This document shows positions 50,930 to 58,903 of a DNA stretch of 64,000 nt, piece by piece. The stretch spans positions 1,129,001 through 1,193,000 of the forward strand of contig NZ_CP060204.1 of NCBI RefSeq assembly GCF_014250475.1. Direction: 5' to 3'. Position numbers and translations under genes: made by a program. This DNA comes from Selenomonas timonae. Its GTDB lineage: Bacteria; Bacillota; Negativicutes; Selenomonadales; Selenomonadaceae. Below the pieces are notes generated by a model. That model did not search any database. It was not told the DNA's origin and saw only the letters and a list, made by a program, of their open reading frames with translations. Each line of letters opens with the position of its first letter. Position 1 is the first letter of the stretch.

Positions 50930-52705
50930 ATGCAGCAGCTGACGTATATCGTTTCCGGTACCGCCGATGCCCAGCGCAAGGCGGAGCAGGCAAAGGAAAA
51001 GCTGGATCGGATTCCACATATTGAGTCTCTGCTCATCACCATTGCGGCACCGTACGAGATGCCGATGGCAAAGGCGCTCCGCATGCAGGGCGCTATACGC
51101 GAGCTGTTCCCCGATGCGCGGATCTTGGCGCATACCTGTGTGCTCAAGATGGCGGATCTGCGCCTTGATACGGACGGCGTCATGCTGACCTTTACGGCGT
51201 TTGAGGCGTCTCAGGTGGAATTTGTCACCGTGGAAGGAAATACTTCGGATACGGCGACGAAGGAGCACTTTGTCCACTTTGTCGGCGCGCGGCCACATAC
51301 GAAGGTCATTGAATTCTTTGTCGTCGGTCTGATGGATCAGATCAATGATTTGTTTGAGGGATTCTCTGCGATTGATGAGCGCATTGATGTATTCGGTGCG
51401 TTTGTCGATGCTGCCCCGATGGAGGCACACGGCTACATCATTGCGGATGGTGTGGCGATGCAGCTTGGCATGCTCGCAGTTGTGTTCCACGGGAAGACGC
51501 TGGATGTCCATGTGGTACGCAATTTCGGATGGAATTCGCTCGGACGCGAGATCGTTGCAACCCGCGTGGAGGGCTGTACAATCAAGGAACTGGATGGGGA
51601 TGTACCGCTCAAGATCTATGAGCGCTATTTCGGCATCAAGGGCGATGGTGATTTCAGTTCGGATGCGGCGCTCTTTCCCCTCTGCTTCGAGGAGGAGGAC
51701 GGCTCGATCTCGGCGCGTGTGCCGATCAAGATTGAGGAGGGCTCGGGCGAGCTGACCTTCGGCATTCCCATGGAGCAGGGGACGAAGTTCCGCCTTGCCT
51801 ATGGCGACCCCTATGGGATTTTGTCGAAGGCTACGGAGAATTCGCGCGAGATGACCGCGTTCTCCCCGCAGGTGATCTTCGGAACCTCCTGTGTCGGGCA
51901 CTATCTGCTGCTCGGCGACGACGTGGTGACAGAGATGACACCGTGCTCCGGATTCCCCGCCTCGACCGTGTTTGTCTTCGGCGAGGTGCGACGCGTGGGA
52001 CGGCGGATCTCAACGGCAAATCTGAACGTCCTGCTTGTCGGGATGAAGGAAGATCCGGGCTACGTCAAGAATATTAAGCTGCAGACGAAGCGCGTGGCGC
52101 ATCTCTCCTACAATCGGAAGATGCTCGCGTTCATGTCGCATTTCATCCGTGTCTCTGAGGAGGAGCTCTTCACGGCGAATCAGCGGCTCAGTCATCTTGC
52201 GAGCCGCGATGCGCTGACGAATCTCCTCAACCGCCGTGAGATGGAGCGCCTGCTCAAGGCGGCGGTGGTGCGTTCTCAGGAGAATAAGACACCGCTCTCC
52301 GTCATCCTCATGGACATCGACCACTTCAAGGGGGTCAATGATACCTATGGGCATGATATGGGGGACAAGGTGATCCTGTCGGTGGCGGGTGCGATCTCTC
52401 ATACGATCCGCGGCTCGGATGCGGGCTGCCGCTGGGGCGGCGATGAGTTCTTCATCATTCTCGAGGGGGCACCGCTCTCGGTCGCAGGACGTGTCGGGGA
52501 GCGCATTCGCAGTACGGTGGAGTCCTCCGAGATGCCGTTTGCTCAAAATGTTACAGTGAGTGTCGGCGCGGCGACCTTTGATCCGGAGAAGGACAATGAA
52601 CTGCAGCTCTTCAAGAACGCAGATGACGCGCTCTATCTGGCGAAGAAGGCGGGGCGCAATGCGGTCTACGCGCTCGGGCTCGGGCGTGTGAATAGTGTGA
52701 AATGA
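50930..52705 (+). CDS. FIST-domain diguanylate cyclase
   Basis: 591 residues. The N-terminal 380 residues match the FIST_N/FIST_C sensory pair (FGTSCVGHYLLLGDD, STVFVFGEVRRVG), proposed to bind small ligands such as amino acids. A short helix leads to a complete GGDEF domain: SRDALTNLLNRR, DIDHFKGVNDTYGHD, WGGDEFF, with an inhibitory I-site RxxD (RGSD) five residues before GGDEF. It should make c-di-GMP and be product-inhibited. No membrane helix is visible. ATG 50930 has AAGGAGGAT upstream. It lies between rny and ymdB and near the basal-body operon. Confidence 0.88.
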   Translation: MQQLTYIVSGTADAQRKAEQAKEKLDRIPHIESLLITIAAPYEMPMAKALRMQGAIRELFPDARILAHTCVLKMADLRLDTDGVMLTFTAFEASQVEFVTVEGNTSDTATKEHFVHFVGARPHTKVIEFFVVGLMDQINDLFEGFSAIDERIDVFGAFVDAAPMEAHGYIIADGVAMQLGMLAVVFHGKTLDVHVVRNFGWNSLGREIVATRVEGCTIKELDGDVPLKIYERYFGIKGDGDFSSDAALFPLCFEEEDGSISARVPIKIEEGSGELTFGIPMEQGTKFRLAYGDPYGILSKATENSREMTAFSPQVIFGTSCVGHYLLLGDDVVTEMTPCSGFPASTVFVFGEVRRVGRRISTANLNVLLVGMKEDPGYVKNIKLQTKRVAHLSYNRKMLAFMSHFIRVSEEELFTANQRLSHLASRDALTNLLNRREMERLLKAAVVRSQENKTPLSVILMDIDHFKGVNDTYGHDMGDKVILSVAGAISHTIRGSDAGCRWGGDEFFIILEGAPLSVAGRVGERIRSTVESSEMPFAQNVTVSVGAATFDPEKDNELQLFKNADDALYLAKKAGRNAVYALGLGRVNSVK

Positions 52706-52725
52706 GGAATGCACGGGTGAAATCC

Positions 52726-52739
52726 TTATCAGTGCTTCC
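52726..52739. repeat. solo copy of the MITE-like element end
   Basis: TTATCAGTGCTTCC is the exact 14-base reverse complement of the left end of the element at 4186-4352. No second end is seen nearby, so it may be a remnant or a fixed piece of an old insertion. Confidence 0.5.
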
Positions 52740-52768
52740 CAAGGGACGGCAGTAAGGGGGTTGATGCC

Positions 52769-53326
52769 ATGTTTGATTTTCTGCGAAGATGTTTTTCAGG
52801 GCGCAGCGGTGGACGTACGAGAAGCGAGCAGGCACGCCCCGGTGTGCAGCTGCTCGCCTCCGTCCTCGTCTGTTTCCCTGAGATTGAAGCGGTTTCCTAT
52901 GAGCCACGGCAGGAGCTGCTGACGATGGACTTCGTCGTACGTGCACGCCTTGATCCGTCAGAAATCGAGGATTTTGCCGCGTTTCTCGCCGAGAGCATTG
53001 AGACCTATTATGTGATCGAGGGCGGTGCGGCGAGTGAGATGGATTTTTCGTACGAGCAGCACGATGCGCTGACGATCCTCCACCTCGCACGGCGGATGGA
53101 TGAGCTCTCGGAGCGGGAACTGAGCCTCACGGTTCAGCTCCTCACGGAGCGCTTTGGCGAGGCACTGCTCGTCGATCCGCACGGCGCGGAGGCGCTTGAC
53201 GCTGAGTTCCGCACTCTGCAGCATGAGACGCTGGAGCGCATGTTGATGGCGGTGCGCGAGATCCCGCTGCGTGACCGCTTGATCGGCATACGCGAGCGCG
53301 ATCAGGTGGTTGTCTATAATCGGTAA
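52769..53326 (+). CDS. protein of unknown function
   Basis: 185 residues, no family recognised. A basic N-terminus (MFDFLRRCFSGRSGGRTR) is followed by an alpha/beta domain with VLVCFPEIEAVSYEP and a helical middle (ALTILHLARRMDELSEREL). No signal peptide or membrane helix. GGGGG lies about 10 bases before the ATG. It sits between the FIST-GGDEF gene and ymdB in the same orientation, and a MITE-end fragment lies just upstream. Residues 40-90 could form a small sensor-like fold, but this is a guess. Confidence 0.8.
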   Translation: MFDFLRRCFSGRSGGRTRSEQARPGVQLLASVLVCFPEIEAVSYEPRQELLTMDFVVRARLDPSEIEDFAAFLAESIETYYVIEGGAASEMDFSYEQHDALTILHLARRMDELSERELSLTVQLLTERFGEALLVDPHGAEALDAEFRTLQHETLERMLMAVREIPLRDRLIGIRERDQVVVYNR

Positions 53327-53346
53327 AGAAGATGGGAGGCTGTGCC

Positions 53347-54129
53347 GTGCGCATTATGCTGGTCGGTGACGTGGTCGGACGTGCGGGACGGCGTGCTTTC
53401 CGCGAGATTACGCCGCGCCTCAGAGCGGAGCGCAGGATTGATGTAGTCATCGTCAACGGAGAGAATTCTGCAGGGGGCAAGGGGTTCACGCGCAAAGCTC
53501 TGGATGAACTCTATGCGGGCGGTGCCGATATTGTGACTGCGGGCAATCACGTCTGGGATAAGAAAGATGTCTTCGCCTTTGTGGACGATGAGCCCTACCT
53601 CGTGCGTCCTGCGAACTATCCGGAGGGGACGCCGGGGCAGGGGTACTGCATCTTCCCGTTCAAGGCCGTGAACATCGCCGTAATGAATCTCTCGGGGCGC
53701 TCATTTATGCCCGCGCTCGACTGCCCCTTTCAAAAGGCGGACGACATTCTGGCGGAGATTAGGGGGCAGGCGGATGTCATCGTGCTCGACTTCCATGCGG
53801 AAACCACTTCGGAGAAGCTCGCGATGGGGCATTATTTAGATGGACGTGCAGATATCGTGGTCGGAACACATACGCATGTGCAGACGGCAGATGAGCAGAT
53901 TCTGCCCGGCGGAACGGCATATATTACGGATCTCGGCATGGTCGGCGCGTGTGATTCCATCCTTGGCGTACGCAAGGAGATTGTGATTCAGAAATTCAGA
54001 ACGGGGATGCCCGTACGCTTTGAGATGGCGGAGGGGGCGGCGGAGTATGCCGCTGTGATTGTGGACATCGAACCGAATGGGCGGCGTGCGCCGCTGATCG
54101 AGCGCATCTTGCTCCGCCAAGAGGACTGA
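53347..54129 (+). CDS. ymdB: YmdB-family metallophosphoesterase
   Basis: 260 residues of the TIGR00282 family. GTG 53347 gives the standard MRIMLVGDVVGRAG start and has GGAGG 7 bases upstream. Metal ligands are seen in GDVVG, NGENSAGG, AGNHVWD, LDFHAE and GTHTHVQTAD. In Bacillus YmdB is a 2',3'-cyclic-nucleotide phosphodiesterase that works with RNase Y and influences biofilm and motility states. Here it is close to rny, with two genes between, and upstream of flgB. Confidence 0.93.
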   Translation: MRIMLVGDVVGRAGRRAFREITPRLRAERRIDVVIVNGENSAGGKGFTRKALDELYAGGADIVTAGNHVWDKKDVFAFVDDEPYLVRPANYPEGTPGQGYCIFPFKAVNIAVMNLSGRSFMPALDCPFQKADDILAEIRGQADVIVLDFHAETTSEKLAMGHYLDGRADIVVGTHTHVQTADEQILPGGTAYITDLGMVGACDSILGVRKEIVIQKFRTGMPVRFEMAEGAAEYAAVIVDIEPNGRRAPLIERILLRQED

Positions 54130-54143
54130 TCGAGGAGAATACT

Positions 54144-54974
54144 ATGCCAAGCGATTTGCATATTCATACGACCTTCTCCGACGGCAAGGATACGCCAGAG
54201 GAGATCGTGGAGGCGGCAAAGGCTGCGGGGCTGCGTTATATCGCCATCACGGATCACGACAGTGTAGAGGGGGTCACGGCGCTCTATGAGAGCGGACATT
54301 ATGCCTCCGGCAGTCTTCACATTATCCCCGGTGTAGGATTCAGTACGGGAGATGGACAGAACGAGATTCATATTTTAGGCTATAATATTGATATCTATGA
54401 TGCCGGGCTTCAGGAAAAGCTCGAAGAGATCAGCGAGGCTCGCTGGACGCGCTTCACGGAGATTGTGGAGCGCCTGAAGGATATTGGCTATGAGATTGGT
54501 GAGACCGAGGTGCTGACGGACGAGGGGCTCTGCAAGGCGGTCGGGCGCTCTCATGTGGCACGTGTCCTCGTCAAAAAGGGCTACTTCGACTCGATACGCG
54601 CCTGCTTTGATCAGCTTCTAAAGCGTGGACGACCCGCCTATGTGCCCCATTTTTACCTCCCGATTGAGGAGATTGTCGCACTGATCAAGGGGGCAGGAGG
54701 TATCCCCGTGTTGGCCAATCCAAAGGCGATCGGGGATGAGGCTGCTGTGGAACGCATCGCTCAGCAGGGGATGGGCGGCATTGAGGCCTTCTATCCGTCG
54801 TATGACGTGCGGGACACGCAGCACTATCTGGATGTTGCACAGAAGTACGGACTACTCGTATCCGGCGGCTCGGATTATCGCGGCTTTGCGGGACGAGAGC
54901 CGGACGCCGTTGGTAAGTTTACGATTGAAGACATCTACGCGGAGAATTTCTACCGTCCGCCGCAGCATATGTGA
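54144..54974 (+). CDS. PHP-domain phosphoesterase
   Basis: 276 residues with the PHP metal motifs DLHIHTTFSDG, AITDHDS and the C-terminal SGGSDYRG. Related proteins (RNase AM/TrpH family) hydrolyse 3',5'-nucleoside bisphosphates or trim RNA 5' ends. It lies 14 bases after ymdB, next to rny, so an RNA-turnover role is plausible. Function is inferred from the family. Confidence 0.88.
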   Translation: MPSDLHIHTTFSDGKDTPEEIVEAAKAAGLRYIAITDHDSVEGVTALYESGHYASGSLHIIPGVGFSTGDGQNEIHILGYNIDIYDAGLQEKLEEISEARWTRFTEIVERLKDIGYEIGETEVLTDEGLCKAVGRSHVARVLVKKGYFDSIRACFDQLLKRGRPAYVPHFYLPIEEIVALIKGAGGIPVLANPKAIGDEAAVERIAQQGMGGIEAFYPSYDVRDTQHYLDVAQKYGLLVSGGSDYRGFAGREPDAVGKFTIEDIYAENFYRPPQHM

Positions 54975-54995
54975 GCCTGTGAGAGGAGAAACACA

Positions 54996-55847
54996 ATGGA
55001 CGTTATCGCACTTGTCGGTCCAAGCGGCACCGGCAAAAGCCACCGCGCCCTGTGGGTCGCCCAGAAGAACGGTGCGGACGCCATCATCGATGATGGCATT
55101 CTGATCAAAGATGGAAAGGTTGTCGGCGGATATTCGGCGAAGAAGGAGAAGAATCGGATCATGGCGGTGCGCCGTGCCATCTTCGTCCTGCCGGGGCATG
55201 CCTCCGATGTGCGCCGCGCGATTGCCGAGACCCTGCCGCGGCGCATCCTCATCCTTGGAACGTCCGAGAACATGGTGCAGAAGATTGCAAAGGCCCTCAA
55301 AATCGGACCTGTCAGCAAGATCATCCGCATCGAGGACATTGCCTCAAAGAGGGACATGGAGCTCGCGCAGTATCACCGCCTCCGCAAAGGAGAGCACATC
55401 ATTCCCGTGCCGACAATCGAACTCAAGCCGCATTTCTCGGGGTATCTCATCGATCCGATCAAGAGTTTCTTCAAGACCTCCTCGTCGAAACGGCGCCGCC
55501 TCGGAGAGCGCTCCATTGTACGCCCTGTGTTCAGCTACTACGGCAAGCTCGTCATTGACGACTCGGTCATCAAGAGCATTATCCACATTGTTGCGGAGAA
55601 ACTCGAGCATGTCTATCGTGTCGTCAGAACGCATGTGGAACATATCGTCAGCGGCGATGATGATCTGGGCATCACGGTTTCGCTCGAAGTGGTATTTGCC
55701 TATGGGTATGCGATTGCAGAGACCATGGCGACGCTGCGCAAAGACCTGCAGGAGGAGATCGAGCACATGACGGGCATGGTTGTGCATGAAGTTGATATTC
55801 TCGTCAAGAGTCTCCACGTCGATGCGGCAGTTCCAGCGCGCGCTTAG
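54996..55847 (+). CDS. P-loop NTPase fused to an Asp23/Gls24 domain
   Basis: 283 residues. The N-terminal half has a Walker A GPSGTGKS (residues 8-15) and an NTPase-like fold (DAIIDDGILIKDGKVVGGYS). A basic linker (SSSKRRRLGER) leads to a C-terminal Asp23/Gls24 (alkaline-shock) domain, with GKLVIDDSVIKSI, VFAYGYAIAETMATLRKDL and the closing MTGMVVHEVDILV. Asp23 proteins are cell-envelope stress factors. Fusion to a P-loop domain is uncommon to my knowledge. No membrane segment. It precedes the flgB operon by 169 bases. Confidence 0.82.
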   Translation: MDVIALVGPSGTGKSHRALWVAQKNGADAIIDDGILIKDGKVVGGYSAKKEKNRIMAVRRAIFVLPGHASDVRRAIAETLPRRILILGTSENMVQKIAKALKIGPVSKIIRIEDIASKRDMELAQYHRLRKGEHIIPVPTIELKPHFSGYLIDPIKSFFKTSSSKRRRLGERSIVRPVFSYYGKLVIDDSVIKSIIHIVAEKLEHVYRVVRTHVEHIVSGDDDLGITVSLEVVFAYGYAIAETMATLRKDLQEEIEHMTGMVVHEVDILVKSLHVDAAVPARA

Positions 55848-55959
55848 CCACTCCTTAAATTTTTACAGATACCTTCAAATCCGGACTTCATTTTTTTTGA
55901 GAAAAATGTTAGAATGAAAAGGATTTTTTTTAGGAATGTAGAAATAACTATATATCTGT

Positions 55960-56007
55960 TTTGTGTGCAGTTTTTTCCTGTGCGCATAAAATATGGGGAA
56001 AGGAACG
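55960..56007 (+). promoter_or_regulatory. conserved block upstream of flgB, shared with flbD
   Basis: Same ordered blocks as at 24923-24967: TTTGTGT, AGTTTTT, CTGTGCGCA, AAAAT, GGAACG, with one- to two-base spacing differences. The A/T-rich sequence upstream (55888-55959) has no obvious -35/-10 pair, so this block may be part of the promoter or a leader. Confidence 0.5.
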
Positions 56008-56016
56008 TGACGTTTC

Positions 56017-56439
56017 ATGCTTGAGCAGCTGGTAAACACTCCGACGATTGACATTGGCAGCCGTGCGATGGCGGCAGCATCCCTTCGGCATGAGGTGCTC
56101 AGCAATAACATTGCCAACGTGAACACACCGTACTTCAGGCGGAGTCATGTCCGCTTTGAAGACTTGCTGAAGCAAGAACTTGGGCTAGACGACAATCCTC
56201 TGATGAAGGTTGTGCGCACGCATGACCGGCATATGCCCATCGACTTTCGTGGAAAGGCGCGTCCTGTGATCGAGCAGGATACAACGACCAATATGCGTCT
56301 GGATGGGAACAATGTGGACATTGATATTGAGATGGCTGAGGTGGCAAAAAACCAGCTGTATTACAGCGCGCTGGCAACGGCGCTCGGCGGGCAAATCAGC
56401 AAGCTGAAGAGCGTTATCAACAGCGGCCAGGGCAGCTGA
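56017..56439 (+). CDS. flgB: flagellar basal-body rod protein FlgB
   Basis: 140 residues. The rod signature SNNIANVNTPYFRRSHVRFE and the C-terminal IEMAEVAKNQLYYSALATAL are typical. FlgB forms the proximal rod base. It is the first gene of the flgB-flgC-fliE-fliF-fliG-fliH-fliI-fliJ operon and follows the conserved leader block. Confidence 0.96.
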   Translation: MLEQLVNTPTIDIGSRAMAAASLRHEVLSNNIANVNTPYFRRSHVRFEDLLKQELGLDDNPLMKVVRTHDRHMPIDFRGKARPVIEQDTTTNMRLDGNNVDIDIEMAEVAKNQLYYSALATALGGQISKLKSVINSGQGS

Positions 56440-56456
56440 TGTAGGGAGGGCACGAT

Positions 56457-56912
56457 ATGGGAATGTTTTTGGGAATTGATGCAGCAGCTTCCGGTCTTAC
56501 GGCAGAGCGGCTGCGCATGGACGTGATCTCCAACAATATCGCAAATGCTAACACGACGCGCGCACAGGGCGGAGGTGCCTACCATCGCCGCTACGTGGTC
56601 TTCCAGCCGCGTGAGAAGGGGGCGGGCATAGGGTTTGAGTCTTTCCTTGCACGTGCTTCGAACCGTATGCGTCCCGGCGATGGCGTGCGTGCGGTTTCGA
56701 TCGAAACGGATCGAACGCAGGGAACACTTGTCTATGAGCCGGGTCATCCCGATGCAAATGCGGAAGGCTATGTGGAGCGTCCAAATGTCAACATTGTCGC
56801 AGAGATGGTGGACATGATTTCGGCGTCCCGTGCCTATGAAGCGAATACAACGACAATTAATGCGGCAAAATCTATGGTGACCGCAGCGCTTCGCATTGGC
56901 GGAAATAGCTGA
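56457..56912 (+). CDS. flgC: flagellar basal-body rod protein FlgC
   Basis: 151 residues. The N-terminal IDAAASGLTAERLRMDVISN and IANANTTRAQGG, and the C-terminal NVNIVAEMVDMISASRAYEA are standard. It is a proximal rod subunit. It is 17 bases after flgB with GTAGGGAGG upstream. Confidence 0.96.
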   Translation: MGMFLGIDAAASGLTAERLRMDVISNNIANANTTRAQGGGAYHRRYVVFQPREKGAGIGFESFLARASNRMRPGDGVRAVSIETDRTQGTLVYEPGHPDANAEGYVERPNVNIVAEMVDMISASRAYEANTTTINAAKSMVTAALRIGGNS

Positions 56913-56939
56913 TTACTGGGCACGCTTTAAGGGAGATCA

Positions 56940-57248
56940 ATGTATATGGAAGTACAAGCACTGCAAATGACCCCCGTTACGATGCACGCAACCAGTCATC
57001 TGGGCGAGACCATCGAAAAAGAGCCGCCGAAGAGCTTCGGAACCTATCTGAAGGATGCCCTCTCCGAGGTCAATCAGCTCCAACTCGAATCAGACAAGCA
57101 GAACAATCTGCTCGCGGCGGGCGAAATCTCGGATGTCTCTCAGGTCGTCGTGGCAGGGCAGAAGGCAGAGATTGCACTGCAGCTGACATTGCAGCTGCGC
57201 AATCGTGCTGTGGCTGCCTATCAGGAAATCATGCGGATGCAGGTATAA
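56940..57248 (+). CDS. fliE: flagellar hook-basal body complex protein FliE
   Basis: 102 residues. The C-terminal half (SFGTYLKDALSEVNQLQLES, LTLQLRNRAVAAYQEIMRMQ) is typical; FliE joins the MS ring and rod. Start ATG 56940 or 56946. Confidence 0.93.
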   Translation: MYMEVQALQMTPVTMHATSHLGETIEKEPPKSFGTYLKDALSEVNQLQLESDKQNNLLAAGEISDVSQVVVAGQKAEIALQLTLQLRNRAVAAYQEIMRMQV

Positions 57249-57320
57249 GGATTGCCTGTCGTTTTCGCACGCCTCGCAGGAGACGTTGCATAACCGTGAT
57301 GACTTGAAGGGAAAGAGATT

Positions 57321-58901
57321 ATGGGAGAGTGGAAAGAGCGCGGCCTTGCCTTGTGGAACCGCTTTGACAAGCGCCAGCGCTACATCATGCTCGGTTCGGC
57401 GCTCGCGATTCTCGTCCTCATCTTTGGGCTGAGCTTCTGGTACGGCAGCAAGCCCGATATGGTGCCGCTGTTTACGGATATGGAGACCAAGGACGCGGGT
57501 GAGGTCGCCAACCAGCTGCGCGAATCGAAGATCACCTACGAGGTGCAGGAGAACAAGTCGGGTACGACGATTCTTGTGCCGACGACAAATGTCCACGAGG
57601 CACGTCTTAACCTTGCAACGCAGGGGCTTCCGCGTGGGAACAAGGGCTTTGAGATCTTCGATGACAGCAAGCTCGGCGTCACCGAGTTCCAGAACCGTGT
57701 CAACTACCTGCAGGCGCTGCAGGGCGAGCTGACGCGTACGATCGAACAGCTTGAGGCGGTTGAGAAGGCTCGTGTTCATATTGTGCTGCCTGAGGACAGC
57801 CTCTATAAAAAAGAAGAGAAGCCTGCAACGGCTTCCATTATGCTGCGCCTCAAGCCCAATGCGGAGCTGACGAAGAAGGAGATCAAGGGCATTGTCAACC
57901 TTGCAGCGCACAGCATCAAGGGACTGACGCCTGAGAATATCACGATTGTCGATGATACAGGCAAGATCCTGAACGATCCCGACGATCAGGATGAGAAATC
58001 CATCGGCGTTAAGACTCTCACCCAGCTCGATATGACGCGCAAGGTGCAGGACAACATCGAGAAGAAGGTGCAGTCCCTGCTCGACCAGACCCTTGGCGAG
58101 GGACGTGCCTTTGCACGCGTCAGCGTGGAACTTGACTTTGACGACCGCCTGACGGATCGTCAGACCTTCACACCTGTTGTGGACGACGCGGGCATCATTC
58201 GCAGTCAGCAGGATATCTCCGAGAGCTATGTCGGCAGTTCTACGAATCCAGGTGGCCCTGCGGGCGTGCAGAGCAACGTCCCCGGCTATGTCGAGCAGGA
58301 GACGAATGCGAATGCCGAGTATGAGAAAAAGGAATCCACAAAGAACTACGAGATCAACGAAGAGCGTCAGCACGTCATCGCCTCCCCGGGGTCAATTCGT
58401 CGTCTGACGGTCGCTGTTCTTGTCAATGACGATGTGACGCAGCCGCAGCAGGAGAGTATCCTGCGCACGGTGAGCAGCGCGGCCGGTATTAACCCGTCGC
58501 GCGGTGATACGATTTCCGTCGAGCCCCTACCATTCAGCACGGAGGCAGCAGAGCGCCGCGCCGCAGAGGAACAGGCGGAGAAGGATCGTCAGGATCGCAT
58601 TTTCTATACGCAGGTTGCACTTGCCCTGCTCCTCATTGCCCTCATCGTCGGCGGCATCCTCATGTATCGCCGCAAGAAGCGTCTCGAGCGCGAGGCTGCC
58701 GAAGAGGCACAGCGTCTCGAAGAGGAGCGTATCGCAGAGGAGCGTGCCGCAGCGATTGCAGCGGGCGAGGTCGAGGAAGAAGACCTCTCCGAGGAGGAGC
58801 AGCAGCAGATGAACCAGAAACTCGCGCTGCTCGCACTCATCGACAGCAAGCCGGAAGAGGTTGCACTCCTCGTTAAGACGTGGCTTTCGGAGGAGGAGTA
58901 A
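57321..58901 (+). CDS. fliF: flagellar MS-ring protein FliF
   Basis: 526 residues. Two membrane helices (about 25-45 and 430-450) flank the ring-building motifs (IELTEAVEKARVHIVLPE-like region, RRLTVAVLVNDD). The cytosolic C-terminal tail (about 455-526) has the acidic FliG-binding end. A 72-base gap separates it from fliE. Confidence 0.96.
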   Translation: MGEWKERGLALWNRFDKRQRYIMLGSALAILVLIFGLSFWYGSKPDMVPLFTDMETKDAGEVANQLRESKITYEVQENKSGTTILVPTTNVHEARLNLATQGLPRGNKGFEIFDDSKLGVTEFQNRVNYLQALQGELTRTIEQLEAVEKARVHIVLPEDSLYKKEEKPATASIMLRLKPNAELTKKEIKGIVNLAAHSIKGLTPENITIVDDTGKILNDPDDQDEKSIGVKTLTQLDMTRKVQDNIEKKVQSLLDQTLGEGRAFARVSVELDFDDRLTDRQTFTPVVDDAGIIRSQQDISESYVGSSTNPGGPAGVQSNVPGYVEQETNANAEYEKKESTKNYEINEERQHVIASPGSIRRLTVAVLVNDDVTQPQQESILRTVSSAAGINPSRGDTISVEPLPFSTEAAERRAAEEQAEKDRQDRIFYTQVALALLLIALIVGGILMYRRKKRLEREAAEEAQRLEEERIAEERAAAIAAGEVEEEDLSEEEQQQMNQKLALLALIDSKPEEVALLVKTWLSEEE

Positions 58902-58903
58902 GT

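Noticed and set aside
49904-51901. A 665-codon open frame on the minus strand opposite rny and the FIST-GGDEF gene
   Set aside because: Same reason: shadow of strong coding signal on the plus strand, no ribosome-binding site or motif.
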